From Massospora cicadina (Eukaryota; Entomophthoromycota; Entomophthoromycetes; Entomophthorales; Entomophthoraceae), in assembly GCA_022478985.1 (NCBI GenBank), contig JAKSZP010013345.1:62001-126000 (forward strand): a stretch of 64,000 nt of DNA. The letters are read 5' to 3'. The notes beneath the pieces are model-generated. The model saw only the letters and a list, made by a program, of their open reading frames with translations. It was not told where the DNA came from and made no database searches. Position 1 is the first letter of the stretch. Each line of letters begins with the position of its first letter. Shown here one piece after another: positions 32,749-44,890 of this stretch. Made by a program: the position numbers and the translations under genes.

Positions 32749-35295
32749 ATGAAAGCAGGCACCACCCCCCAACCTGGAGCTGCTCCAACTAGCACCAGTT
32801 CACCTGATCGCACTTCTGCAACCTGCACGCCTAACAGCTCTGTGTGCGCTGCCTCTCACCAACCCGCTGGGCCCCCTCCAACCAAGGAGGCCATCACCCA
32901 CGCTGTTTTAATGGCGTCTGCTCAGTTGAATGCAACTCAGCCCATCCAGACATTCACCTCCCCCATTGTGTCAGCTAATTCAGCCCCATCTATTATTTCT
33001 GATGCCGTGTTTCTGGCTCCCTCCATGAGGGGCGATACCCAGCTACCTGGCCCCCAAATCCTCAGATGTAAGGTTGGATTAGCCGCACATTCTGGTTCAC
33101 TAAGCACCAAATTGGGACAATCTATTCTTCCCAATGAGGATTCAAATGGTTCAGATTTTGGAACTTCACACCAGTTCCAATCTCACCCGTCCCATTTAAG
33201 CCCCATAATTGGCACTTCTCAAGTCGGCACTTTATCTCAATATGCTGAAAACGACCAATTACCAATCAGCCAATGAGTTTCGCCCACGAAATCACAGCAA
33301 ATACTTGGGCTGAATTTAACCAAATAGATTGGGATGGTGATGAAACATCGCCCTCCTCCCAATTAGCTGAAGTTAATTCCAATCTGGATGGGACTCCCCA
33401 ATTTAGCGAGGCCCAACAATTACCTGGCCCCCAAACCCTCGGATGTAAGGTTGGATTAGCCGCACATTCTGGTTCACTAAGCACCAAATTGGGACAATCT
33501 ACTATTCCCAATGGGGATTTAAATGGTTCAGATTTTGGAACTTCACACCAGTTCCAATCTCACCCGTCCCATTTAAACCCCATAATCGGCACTTCTCAAG
33601 TCGGCACTTTATCTCAATATGCTGAAAACGACCAATTCACCAATCAGCCAGTGAGTTTTGCCCACGAAATCACAGCAAATACTCGGGCTGAATTTACCCA
33701 ATTAGATTGGGATGGTGATGAAACATCTCCCTCCTCCCAACTGGCTGGAGTTAATTCCAATCTGGATGGGCCTCCCCAATTTAGCGAGGCCCAACAAACC
33801 GCCCCTCAATTTAATATGACGCCAGCAACTGTTGTAACATTCCAGAAACAAGGGAACTCCGCAAACTTGTCCAAACCACCAGCTCACACTCAACCTGCAA
33901 TTGCAGCCCAAAGCAAACACAAACGTACCAAAGGAGCCACTGGGGCGTGGCAAAAACCTCTGGCATCAACGCTACCCAAAGCTGATCCCCGTGAAGTGGC
34001 GTTAATTGCTGATGTTAAGAAGAAATGGGCCGTAACTAGAGCGCAAAAAGCTCTACCTCGCTCAACCCTCTCCCACGCAATTCGCCTTTATTATGGGCAT
34101 AACCCTGTTGAATTCTATACAGAGGATTACTTCTCATACTTTGCAGCGATTGCGGAGACATTCCCTATTAACACCACCATCCATGAATCAGTGGAGGGCC
34201 ACTACATCGATGTGGGCTTCACTGAAGCTGCCCTTGCTGACCATGCTGCCACCCTCCAGGTCATTATTCCACGCGGATTTCTTCGCATCTCCCGCACACG
34301 CTCTCAACTGGAGAAAATTTCATGGGTTACTTTTTCCAAACTACCAACGACTGTTGATCCTGGGTCTCTTAAACTGGCACTCCATCGTGGTTTAATGGAG
34401 TTTGGGTCTGTTCTTTGAGTGGACTTTAGCGTCCCCTCTTACTACGCTCCCACTCAAAGAGCTCGCACTGCTAGGGCGTCGTTCATCCCCTCCCCCGCTG
34501 TATCCCGCAACATTGAGGTTATTCCTCGTGTGGCGGTAGTTGGGGCATGCCCTGAGATCTTCTTTGTCGACCCTGATCAGGCGCGCCCCGGTGTTCATGG
34601 TGTAACGCCCTTGGACACTTGTATAGTGGCTGCACAGCTCAAAACAAGCCCTCTTAGCCACCACCCAGGGGCCTAAACCAGGCCAAAAACGATCCCACGT
34701 GGCTGCAGCAGCAATTCCACAACCCACACAATGGGTTCCCGCTCAAGACCTGTCCCCTGAGGCCTTACGCCTAGCAGTTGAAACAGCTAACCCCACTATT
34801 GGTATGGGATACCTTCGCGCTCATGCCCCCTTCCAATGGGCACCCCCTCCAATCTCCCAGAGTCAACTCCCTCTCTCACCAAGCGCAAGGCATCTCCCAC
34901 AGGGTGCCCCTCGTCAGCCACCCCCACTCAGGGCTCCGCGGCACCCCCACCAACCTCCACCAGCAATTTATCGCATCAACCCTCAGCTCCCAATGGAGCT
35001 ATGCCCACCAGCATGGACTGGCAACTCGCGGCCTGCAGTAGAAGTGCCACCTCAAAGAGTCCTACCCCAACCCCACAGTCCATTTCACGCGGATCCTTTG
35101 CAGTGTTGGAGGAAGTGAATATGGACTCAGACTCATCAAATGGGGACACCGCGGAGGTCACCTTTGAGCACCCTCAGGTCCTTCCCCTGCAATGGAGAGG
35201 GGGCAGCATCCTAGGCTGGCTTACTGGGTCCTCCGCCCCCCCCACCCTCTCCTTCCCCTCAGAACCCTCGACGCTCCTCACGGATTGCAGCTAGT
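32749..35295 (+). pseudogene. L6 ORF1, CCHC gag-like protein with internal duplication
   Basis: The frame includes STRITRSQAAAMKAG; the ATG at 32749 is the first in frame. A Pro/Ser/Thr-rich N-terminal half contains a 378-bp tandem duplication (listed separately). A 1-nt loss near 33250 shifts the frame. The conserved part begins near 34045 (SHAIRLYYGHNPVEFYTEDY, HYIDVGFTEAALADH, RSQLEKISWVTFSKLPTTVD). An in-frame TGA stands at 34416-34418 where L7 has TCA. The zinc knuckle CSWCNALGHLYSGC (34592-34633) lies in another frame. A long Pro-rich tail leads to GGSILGWLTGSSAPP. Role by homology: RNA-binding partner of ORF2. Confidence 0.75.
33034..33788 (+). repeat. 378-bp tandem duplication in L6 ORF1
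   Basis: The segment starting TACCTGGCCCCCAAATCCTC at 33044 recurs at 33421 and ends in GAGGCCCAACAA both times. The offset is 377 bp because copy 1 lacks one C near 33256. The unit is 126 codons, so the frame is kept. The copies are very similar but not identical. Confidence 0.9.
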
Positions 35296-35380
35296 AGTCA
35301 AGCTAAAGGACTCAAAACTAGCCGCCTCACAGCAGCAGGTTTAAGCGCTGGCAACCCCCAGGACATGGAGGGGAACAGCT

Positions 35381-38300
35381 ATGAGTCCCCATGGCAGCAC
35401 CCTGGCCCTGCGATCCATCAACGCAAATGGGTTGCTGGACTTTAAGCGGAGAGCCCGCCTCCTCCGAAACTTCAGGTCAGCACAAATTGACATCGCTGCT
35501 GTCCAGGAGCCCCATATCCTCCCCCACGAACAATCTGCATGGAATGAACAGCTTGGAGGCAACTCCTTCTGGACAAACCATGCCGCCCTTATTGTTTTGA
35601 ATCCCAGGGTTAAAACCCATTCTTTTTCACAATATCTAGGTGGCCGCCTCATACTGGCCAAACTCACCACTCCTGACTTCTCCTTCTTCGCTGCAAGCAT
35701 CTACCTGCCTAATGCAGGTCAGGAGCAAAATCGGCTCTTGGAAGAGCTCCTCCAACTCAATCTCCCACGGAATACAGTCCACTTAGGAGATTTCAACACA
35801 AACATAAGTCGCGTCCGTGACTCTTACCCCCTGCAGCAAAGAAACGCCCTCGATCAAGTCGCCTCCAAGATTTCCTTCGCCTGAGTGGCTTTATAGATGC
35901 GCTTCCACCCTCCGCATCTGGCCTAGGTTGCATGACTAGGATCCAGTATGATGGAGGAGCTTTCCATTCAGCGTCACGCATAGATATGGCACTGATTGGC
36001 CCCCTGCTAATTGGCCGCGTCTCCTCTCCCATCTCTCGTGACAACCATCTGAGTGATCACAGGTCACTCACCGTTGTCTTCACCACCACACTTAGACCGT
36101 CGCGTAGGTTCTGGTCTAGGGTTGCCCCAGCTCTTCTCAACAACCCCTTCACTAAGGAGAAGCTGTCTATGACCATCCGGGAGACTCTCACCTCCCCCCA
36201 CCCCACCTGCTTGACCACAAGGCTAAATGGGCGATGACCAAGGAGGGCATCACCCGCGTTGCTTACAACTGTGCCAAAGCCCAGATAACTGCAGCTCGCG
36301 CCAGAGTCAAAAGGGCGGAAGCCAGAATCAGACATCTAGAGCGAAACTGCCAGCCTTCGCCCTCTCCCAGATGGTTGGAAGACTGGGAAGCGGCGCAGGA
36401 AGCACTCCGCTTGGAGCTCACACTGCAGGAAGAACGAGCAGCAAACTTTACAACATCTCGTTACTATGCCCAATGGGAACGCCCCACCCGCTTCTTCTTT
36501 CAGAAACAGAAAGCCCGGTCAACAGCGCAGGATATTACTGCACTGAAGATTGGCACTACAACCACTTCAGACAAGGAGGAAATCACGCAGGAACTACACC
36601 GCTTCTACTCCAGCCTCTTCCATGCCACCCAGGTGGACCCATCGGACATCCAAGACTTCCTGTGGCGGGCTCCAGAGCCGCCCATTGACCCACGGGCTGA
36701 TGAGGCTCTACTGGCGCCTATTTCCATCCAGGAGGTGATGGAAACCCTTCTGAAATCCCCACGGCTTAAAGCCCCAGGCCCAGACGGAATACCCTTTGAG
36801 GTGTACCTTCTGGAACCTGCAGTGATAGCCAGAACCCTCCGCGACCTCTTCGCTGCACTCTTGGTGAATGGCGAGGTCCTCCCCGACTCCAGAGGCTCAA
36901 TCACGACCCTCATTCACAAGAAGTCAGACCGTGAGAACCTGGCGAACCGGCGCCTCATAGCGTTGATCAACACAGACCACAAGCTCTTCACGAAGCTTCT
37001 GGCCAACCGCATCACCAAATGGGTGTCACCTCGCCTCTCCCCATCCCAGTACGGTTTTATTCCGGGGAGGTCGTTATGGGACAACTATAATGACCTTCAC
37101 GTGACTTTGACTGCTAACTCTCGTAAGGTGAATGGCTTTGTGGCACTCCTGGATATGGAGAAAGCATATGATCGGGTAGCCTGGAAGTATATTGATGCTT
37201 CCCTGCCCGCTTCCATCTCCCACCCGCAGCTAGGCGCTGGATATCAGCGCTCTGTGACCAGCTCCACACCAGAGTCCTGGCGCCAATGGGTTTTACAGTG
37301 GCAGTACCAGTTGGACAAGGTCTCCGGCAAGGGGACCCCCTGAGCCCTATCCTTTTTAACATCACCCTTGACCCCCTCTTGGCCTCCTTACAGGACAAGC
37401 TAACAGGGATTCTGGTCCCAGGTAAAGCCCCCACACGCACCATGGCATTTGAAGATGACACTGCCATTGCATTTGGCTGCCCTGGGGATGTTGCCCTCGC
37501 TGCTGTGACCATTGAGAGGTACACCAAGGCGTCCAACACCATGGTCAACACCTCCAAGACAACAGTTGTGCAGGTCGGCTCCCCCACCTTCCCCCCACCA
37601 TTTGGTATTGAACCTGAGCGCAGTACCTTCCGTCACCTGGGCGTTCTCACCAACCAACAAGGAGTTGCTCTAAAAGACAATGAGGATTTGCTCCTTGCAG
37701 CAGTTAACTCCAGGATTGCCAGCTGGAACCGGTGGCACATCACCCCCAGGGTCGAGCTCTGATGGCCAATGTGTTCCTTCTCTCCAAAGTCTGGTTCCTA
37801 GCGCACGTCTGCCCATTCACAGATGCCTTTTATACGCGGCTCAATGTACTACTCCGCTGTTGGATCTGGGGCTCAAACCATCCACCAATGGCCCTCTCAA
37901 CCATTGCCCGACCCTGCAATGAAGGGGGCCTAGGGCTTCTGGACACGCGATCCCACGCCACCACAATCTTCCTGAAGTTCCTATGGCCGATTGTCTGCTG
38001 GGACGCGACCCCCATGCCCCAATGGGCGCCCGCCCTCCGCCAGTCAGTGTCAGCAGCTCTGGGTCTTCCTAGAGCATCTCTGACCTCATTAGGGGAGTGG
38101 CTCACAAACCACCCAGGCCATCGCCTAAAACCATCCTCATCCCCCTACTGGAACCAGGCTCTCCTTGCCCTGAAACGAGTAGGCGCGCGGATCCACCATG
38201 CCTTCCCATACAGAAGGGAAGGCCCTGGCCTCAGCCCACGTCGCCATGCAATTGTGCACAATGGACAAGTTGTCACAACTCGCCTCAACCCCAAGATCGT

Positions 38301-38909
38301 CCTCCCATCCGCCCAAGACTCCTTGAGCTCCTCCCTCCCTCCGTGAGATTTGACCTTAAGGAATTGTGGAAGGACGTCTATCACCCCATCCTGTCAGCAA
38401 AGGTGTCCAACACCTTATGGAGGGTGCTCCACTGTTCATACAGGACAGGGGACCGGACTGGCCCTACCTTCCAGCACCAAAGCTGCCCCCGCTGTGTGGA
38501 GCCTATTGACTCCCACCTCCATCGTTTTTTCACCTGTCCAGGTGTCGCCGCATTTTGGCCAAAGGCCCGCGCGCTCCTCCATGCTCAGCCCTGGTATGGA
38601 CACCCTGTTCAAGACCTCATGTTTGAGCAGACATTACCTGGTTGCCACCGACCCCTCCGTGTCCTCGCCTATGCCACAGCCATCTGGACCATCCATAACA
38701 CCTTCCTTCGTGCTGCCTTTGACCAGCAGGTGTGGACCCTTCCACACATGATCACCCACTTTCAGGTACACTTTGAGATGGCCCTGAAGGTCTGCACTAT
38801 GTCGCCAACCCTCCCCCGCTCAGTTGTCACTGCAGCACGGCTCTGGCGCGCAAACCCCCTCCCTTTCTCGATGCCTCCTCCCTCCCCTTCCCTCGCCTCA
38901 GGCTCTTAG
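35381..38909 (+). pseudogene. L6 ORF2: endonuclease, reverse transcriptase, Cys-His module
   Basis: Endonuclease: LALRSINANGLLDFKRRARL, DIAAVQEPHILPHEQSAWNE, HLGDFNTNISRV, SRIDMALIGPLLIG and LSDHRSLTVVF. Reverse transcriptase: LKAPGPDGIPFEVYLLEPAV, TLIHKKSDRENLANRRLIAL, SQYGFIPGRSLWDN, FVALLDMEKAYDRVAWKYID, LRQGDPLSPILFNITLDPLL and TRTMAFEDDTAIAF, whose two catalytic Asp are kept but with Glu for the usual Ala. C-terminal module: CPRCVEPIDSHLHRFFTC, then AYATAIWTIHNTFLRAAF. Frameshifts lie near 35880, 36230, 37300, 37740 and 38300. It would nick DNA and copy the element RNA. ORF2 starts at an ATG close to the ORF1 end. Confidence 0.85.
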
Positions 38910-38994
38910 GAGCCTAGGCGTAATTCAATAAACATCGATGAATCCCCCCTTGGGTTGGGACCATCTAGTACTAAAAAAAAGATGAAGGGGAGCA

Positions 38995-39780
38995 TTGCCC
39001 CATCACAGCCATTACCATCTTATTATCATTATGAGAAGAGGAAGCTTTGTTTAATGGCAACTCCATAGGTGCAGGTTTCCAGAGAGAATCAGCCGTAGTA
39101 GAGGCTAAAATAGTTGGCGTTGCAGCTTGGCTCAGAGACCCTTGCATAGGGGAAAGTTTATAAAGATAAGCCACCTCTAATAAAGCTTCCTTGATATCTC
39201 GTACATTTTTTAGTGAACGCTTTACAGAAGAGAGATGCATTGCCAAGGAGGGATGAGACGCCAAGCCAGCCAGTATAGCCGCAATAGCATCTTAAAGGGG
39301 TAGCATTTTGGCAAGCTAAGAGTGAGTTTTATGTAAAAGCGTTCAGCAAAAGAGGCGATTGATTCACCCAGTAACAGACTAAGGAACATAAAGGCCTTTT
39401 TGCCTGTTCAAGCTTTATAGGGAGCCGAATTCTAAGTTAGTGCTTGATTCACCTCCTCCAATGTGCTGATGGTGGCCATGTGCGGAACCATTATCTCTTG
39501 AGTGCCATGACTCAAGCAGTGAAGGAGGCACTTAATTTTAAGGTGATGTTGCCCCTTCCATAGAAATTTCATACTTAAAGAGAAAAGAAGAAACACTTTT
39601 CTCACCTGGGGTAAACTTATTCCTAAAAGGGGGTTTATGAATACCAGGGGAGGCCCACCAAGGGCCTTGTAATGAGTGCCACTAAAGCCTTTTGAGGCGA
39701 GACAAAGCTTGGTTAGTTGTTGCTTCAATGCAGCTACCATTAGTTCTTAGTTAGTTGTCATGAAACAGGATTTAGGTGGT
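38995..39780 (-). pseudogene. B gag, first part
   Basis: Segments in shifting frames: MVAALKQQLTKLCLASKGFS near 39740, WHSRDNGSAHGHH, then DAIAAILAGLASHPSLAMHL and SSVKRSLKNVRDIKEALLEV (about 39270-39160). It is helical and charged, as in capsid domains, without catalytic motifs. It starts about 70 nt inside the 5' LTR. Interrupted at 38979 by L6. Confidence 0.5.
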
Positions 39781-39809
39781 ATACATGCTCCCCTGTAGTG
39801 AGCACCACT

Positions 39810-40570
39810 TGTTGGATATTAGGATTATCTGGGCTTTCTGGTGCTACTTTGACCTAAACTTCAACAAATGGGGGGATTTTTACCACTAAAGATAATAAAA
39901 TGATTAAGCTATAAAATTAGAAAGTTGAAGTTTTTATAGCTTTATCTGGTCCCTCGGGGGATAAAAACCCCTCAGGATATCAGACCATAAAGTATTTAAA
40001 CTTTACTGAGGGTTAAGGTAAATTTACTAATGGATTCAGAATGGCTTGTTATAGTCCGAATAAGGAAATATACAAATTCAGACTATCAAAGCTCAGAAAA
40101 CTCGCTTCACTTTGGCTGAATGGCGGATGGGGAGATAATTTTAATAATATATACCTGTGGGGTAACAACTTAATAAATTTCAGCCAATCCCTGTTAGCTA
40201 AAATTATTTCACCTTGGGGGACCTCCACCACGCCTATAAAAGGGGGTAGTCCCCATTTAGGTGTTTGAAGGGAATTTGACGTGGCAGGGTGAGAAACCGC
40301 TGATAGACTCTCCATGTTCCATTGCATGGTTGGGGAAATTTGACTGCCCAACTTCATACTAATTTCCCGTTAAGTATTTGTAACATTGTTACCCTGATTT
40401 GCAGCGTTCCACCAAGAATCAGACAGGGTCGTTTGGCCAATTAATCTGCTATTACTATTTAAATCAATTATGTCATTATCTTGACTTGTAAATTTCCGAC
40501 ATTTTCCCTTTTGGGACGATTTTGACCCACAACATTCTTATTTTGTAGCTTGGAGGGCAAATGTCTGACA
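39810..40570 (-). repeat. B 5' LTR
   Basis: 761 bp, partner of 20639-21401. It is followed on the right by the second CCATC copy (40571-40575), after which L1 resumes. Confidence 0.9.
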
Positions 40571-43405
40571 CCATCATCAAACACACCTTGCAGAAATTAA
40601 TCATCAGGAAAACAATATTCCACGCACATGATACAGCTCTGGATGAAGACAAAAACTGGGAAGAGGTTTTTTCATGGTTAAACACCCTGATACATGAACA
40701 CCAACACTAATTAGGGTTTATTATAGAGCAAAAACCCTAAAAGATGGAGAAACTTGTTTAAGGTATTTTTTCTGTCAATTTCACGCCCAAAAAAAACATG
40801 CTAGCCTGCACACAGGTCTGACAACTGGATAATTCCACAGCAGAAACACCCAAAGAAGTTGTGACTGAAGTACACATGTTTTATACAAATTTATATAAAT
40901 CTGAACTGGCCAGACCAGCAAAAATTGAAAAATTCCTTTCAAATGCACATATTGACACCATGGCTCAAAAACAATTCAATTAACTTAATATTGCATGAGG
41001 AAGTATGGGAAGCAGTGCGTGGTGCACCATGAGGGAAATGCCCTGGATCTGATGGGATTCCCTATGAATCTTAAATAAAAAATTACTAAAATTTCTAATA
41101 TTCTTTTAGCTTCCATGAACAAGTGCATTATGGAAACATGCCTTCTACCTGGAGGCAAAGAAGCATACACTATCACTTTATTCAAAAAAGGAGATAGATT
41201 AAATCTATGAAATTGGCGCCCAATCTCTCCAACCAATACTGATACTAAAAATATTCACAAAAATTATGGCTAAACAAATAGGAAAAATGCAACTGATATG
41301 ATATCCCCATTACAATATGAATTTGTCCCAAGAAGATCCATATGGGAAAATACTCACACAGTTGCAAATGCCTGCCTATCTAAAGCATCTGAAGAGCTTG
41401 TATTTTTGGATCAATAGAAGGCATACGACAGGGTGAACCGGACCTATCTCAGGGTATGCCTTCAAAAATCCAAAAATCCAAAAAAGTCCATAAACTGGGT
41501 GATGTTATTCACATAATCATCCACTATGTCTGTGCGCGGAGCAGGTTTTTTAACTAACTTAGTTATTCAAAAAGAGTACTCAAACAAGGGGGACCCTCTA
41601 AGTCTTCTACTATACAATTTTAGTCTTGATCCCCTAATCAGGAATACAAACGCCCTTCTCATTAAAATCAATTTCTATGGCCAACCACCAGCCAAAATAA
41701 TGGCTTTCGCTGATGAATGCGCGGTGAGTATATCCAACAGCCAGGATGCCAGCAGAATTGAGAAAATAATACAAGAATACTTAGCTATAAGCAACGCATA
41801 ACTTACTACTAAAAAAACGGAAATTATACTCCTGGGAAAATATTAGACCCATTGGACGCCATCTACCCTGGGTCAACAGACCATAACAACATCAAGACTC
41901 CTCACCAGACATAAGAGGCAAAAATCAGCAATTACTCAACTGGAACTTTTATTCACTACCAAGCCTGCAGCTGGACCTGTCCGTCACTTAGGGATATGGT
42001 TAGAGGCAGGAGGTTAAGCCAACACAATGATGAAGACAACTTCTAGATAAAATAACAAAACGCATTGCCTCCTTGCATGGACATCAAACAGGTTTAACAG
42101 GAAGGGTTATGATAGCCAACTACATGATATTATCAATCACATGGTTTTACGGCCCATGCTATTGCTTTCTCACCGTCCTCTTTTAATACAATATACGCCT
42201 TAATACAGGGATGGTTTTTGTCCAACCATAAAGCCCCTGTGCACCTTGAAACGTTATCTGGCCCTAGGAGGAGTGGAAGTATGGGGCTAACTAATTATGT
42301 ATTCCAAGCGACTCATATACAAGGATCCTGTATATCTCAGGAACTAGTCCAGACCTTCCAGATATACATTGGGTTAGAGCAGCAAAATCTAATTTTGCAT
42401 GAGCACCCTTATCAAGAAAGCCCTGGTCATCTAAACAAACTGATTAAGTATCTAGCGTCTCACCCAACAGCTTCAGAACCACATGGAACTCCTGTACACT
42501 TTAAACGAATAATTCTAGCCATGAGAAGAGCAGAGTGGAAGATCCACATATGCGGCCAGACCAGTCACAGAGGACGCCCAAGGCTAGCTCACAGACAGAA
42601 AATAATGGCCAAATAATCACAGATAACATAATATGCAGAAATCTGAGTACCATAGCCAGGATTGATGATCTAGATCATATGGATATACCATACAACCTGG
42701 AGACCCAAAGAAGAGTCTGGAGATACACATATCACTCACTACTTCAACCCAGGATAAGAGCACATGTGTGGAGATGCATGAGAAGAGTATACCGCACAGC
42801 AGAACAGTAAATACTGCTACTCTTCATGCACAATATGTGGCCAATATGGAAGCCTAGTACACCGCCTAGACCAATGGTCAACATTGGTAGCTATCTGGAA
42901 AGAGACCATGCGCCTATTCCGGCGTGACAATGGACAATCAAATAGTTTGGCTAGTAACATGTTCGCTCTCAACATGGAGTCACCTATTCATCCATCCCTA
43001 CGGGCGTTAATAGTAGTAATAATACTATAAACAATCCAAACCATAGTGCTGGAGTCATTTACAGTAGCAACGCCTACCCTCCAAGAAGCCATCAATCGTT
43101 TTCACTACCATACTTTGGACCATTCCCAAGCATGGTTGTTTGGAAACATGACCTCACGCAATAGAAGGACAATCAATTCATGGTTACCCATATGGTTCCT
43201 AAATATTGACTCTTTCCTTCACTCATGCTGCATCCAAGGATAAGTCAGCATAAACCCCTCTATCGTCCTAAACTTGGTGGTCCTGGAAACAACAAGAGGG
43301 GCTATGAACCCTCTGGAATGTCCTTTATTTATTCACAGTTAAGTATTATTTCATCCTCACTATATTGGAAGTGTACATCCCCTGGTCGACTTTTCCAAAA
43401 AAACA
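40571..43405 (+). pseudogene. L1 ORF2 reverse transcriptase and C-terminal module, decayed
   Basis: It resumes after B with CTQVQQLDNS-like sequence (L3 has CTQVQRLDNS), then PKEVVTEVHMFYTNLYKSEL. RT blocks: PGGKEAYTITLFKKGDR, YEFVPRRSIWEN and VFLDQ*KAYDRVN, where CAG has become TAG at 41415-41417. Further on come GDPLSLLLYNFSLDPLIRNT and MAFADECAVSISN, in which the second catalytic Asp of FADD is Glu. The C-terminal module has VWRCMRRVYRTAEQ and CTICGQYGSLVHRL. The tail ends at about 43405. It is AT-rich and full of stops, as expected of the oldest copy. Confidence 0.85.
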
Positions 43406-44890
43406 AGATTTTTTATATACACCACAACTAAACGCTACCTAATTTACTCCAAATTAAATAATTTTAGTTTAGCTACCAGCTAATTACCTGCTGTCATACA
43501 GAGTTTTATAAGGCTAACCTCACCATTACTTAAGTAATCTAACCTTTAAGTTACTATTCTTTTAAAGCTAAGTTATAAAACAGAATGATAGTGTCCTATT
43601 TTAACTGTAAACAATAAGAATAAACAAAAGTAACAAGAAAGTTTCTAACAACGTCCAGTCATAAGGCATATACATGCACTTGAACATTTTACCATAAGGT
43701 AAACTTAAAATCATATTAAAATAAAGATTTGGCTGTAGCAGGAACTACCCCATTAAGCAACCATCCTATCTTACTTTTTATTTTTAAATATATATATATA
43801 TTTCTTCATCTTTTTTAATAAAATAGTATTGGTGAGGACGGGAGGAAACAATACTTCATCCTAGACAGTATAGGTTTTAAATCTGGTAAAAATTAAACCA
43901 ACACCAGAGTGTAACAGGTTTCAATCTTCTAAAATTTACCATTTTTTATTTTTATATCTTTGTTCAATATTTTAACAATAATAATAAGCAGGAAGGGAAA
44001 GAAAATTGTCACAGTTTGCCTCTATAAGGTGCAAGACAATACTGCTGGCTAGGCATACCAGTGCACATGCCTAAGATACAGTGGTTCTAAGAACCAAATA
44101 TTGATCTAATCACACTTATAATTCCCTTGGAGGTAGGTTAGGTTGCTAGAAAGGGACAGACCCACACAGAGAAGGAGAAATGCTAGCTGCCAGGGCTTTA
44201 GAATGAGAGCAGATTACAAAGCATTATAGGCCATATCACTTGAATTTAACTAGAAGTAAATTCTTAATAAACGCCAAAGAAGTTTAAACAAATGAGCTTT
44301 CTATTAAAGAAGCCTTAAAAAGAAACTGAAATTTGTAAGGAAGGGAAAAAAATTTATATTTTTTCACCAGCGGATTTTAAGCTTTGGTTGGAGGGTTCTA
44401 AAAACTTGCTAAATTGGCTTTTTAATTTACTCAGGATCAGTCCCCACAGCTTACTCAAAAGGCTCTGCAATACCCATAGCTAACAGCCTTTAGTAAGAGC
44501 TGTGGTATGTGGGTTGATAGCTTTGAGGTCAGTTGTAAGATTCAATTTTGATTTATCTAATAAAATTGGAATTTTAGTTACATCACTTTCACACATGCGT
44601 AATCCCTGTAAGAGTTTAATTAACTTTTTAAACTTCAAACTTTTTAGCAAACTGGTAATAAACATCTATATGCTTATGCTGGTTGAGGTCAAATTAAATT
44701 TACTCATATTTGGTTTTGTTGTGATTAATTTTCAACTTGCCTTTTTTAAATATTAAAGCAATTTTCAGTTAAAGCAACACCTGAATCAATAAATCACCCC
44801 CCTAAGTTCATACTCATTTAATGAGGATTTCTTTGTTTTTCTTGGGTTACCAGCACAGTCTACTGAGATTCAAGGTATCCTAATAAATGT
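43406..44890. other. AT-rich stretch, no gene recognised
   Basis: It contains a short TA run at 43789-43801. The minus frame at 44480-44665 lies downstream of the G chromodomain and could be 3' sequence of that element, but shows no known motif. No RNA gene was seen. Confidence 0.45.

Larger units (their letters stand above)
32532..38978 (+). mobile_element. L6: full-length beta-lineage LINE, inserted in B gag
   Basis: About 6.4 kb, flanked by AAGATGAAGGGGAGCA at 32516-32531 and again at 38979-38994 (the first bases overlap the A-tail). The 5' leader starts CAATTCTCTTTCTGC. The 3' end is AATAAACATCG, GGGTTGGGACCATCTAGTAC and an A-tail. ORF1 and ORF2 are both present with several frameshifts. 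It is richer in G+C than the AT-rich copies L1 and L7, which suggests it is the youngest beta copy here. Confidence 0.88.
20639..40570 (-). mobile_element. Gypsy element B with two nested insertions
   Basis: Paired LTRs (20639-21401 and 39810-40570, 763 and 761 bp) begin TGTT and end TGACA. They are flanked by a perfect 5-bp target duplication, CCATC (20634-20638 and 40571-40575). Coding order on the minus strand is gag, protease, reverse transcriptase, RNase H, integrase, which places it in Ty3/Gypsy. A polypurine tract (GAGGGGGTGA on the minus strand, 21402-21411) abuts the 3' LTR. A TGG lies 2 nt inside the 5' LTR, where a tRNA primer site is expected. Without A (6.8 kb) and L6 (6.4 kb) it is about 6.6 kb. 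It carries many stops and is not autonomous. Confidence 0.9.
7628..43405 (+). mobile_element. L1: oldest LINE (alpha lineage), split into three pieces
   Basis: The pieces are 7628-9936, 20475-20638 and 40571-43405, together about 5.3 kb, the same as L2 and L3. The 5' end matches the L2 leader (CTTTTCTTTCC, then AATTCAAACAGAACAATTTG against GATTCGAACAGTAAATTTGG, then an ATG). The 3' end matches the L3 tail (TTGGAAGTGTACATCCCCTGG). Flanking AGATTTTTCTATACAG at 7612-7627 and AGATTTTTTATATAC at 43406-43420 look like an eroded target duplication. The translated sequence joins across both breaks when the insertions and one target copy are removed. L2 and L3 sit at the first break and Gypsy element B at the second. 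Confidence 0.85.

Noticed and set aside
43781..43805. Possible origin or matrix site in the TA run
   Set aside because: A short TA microsatellite in AT-rich DNA; nothing else supports a function.
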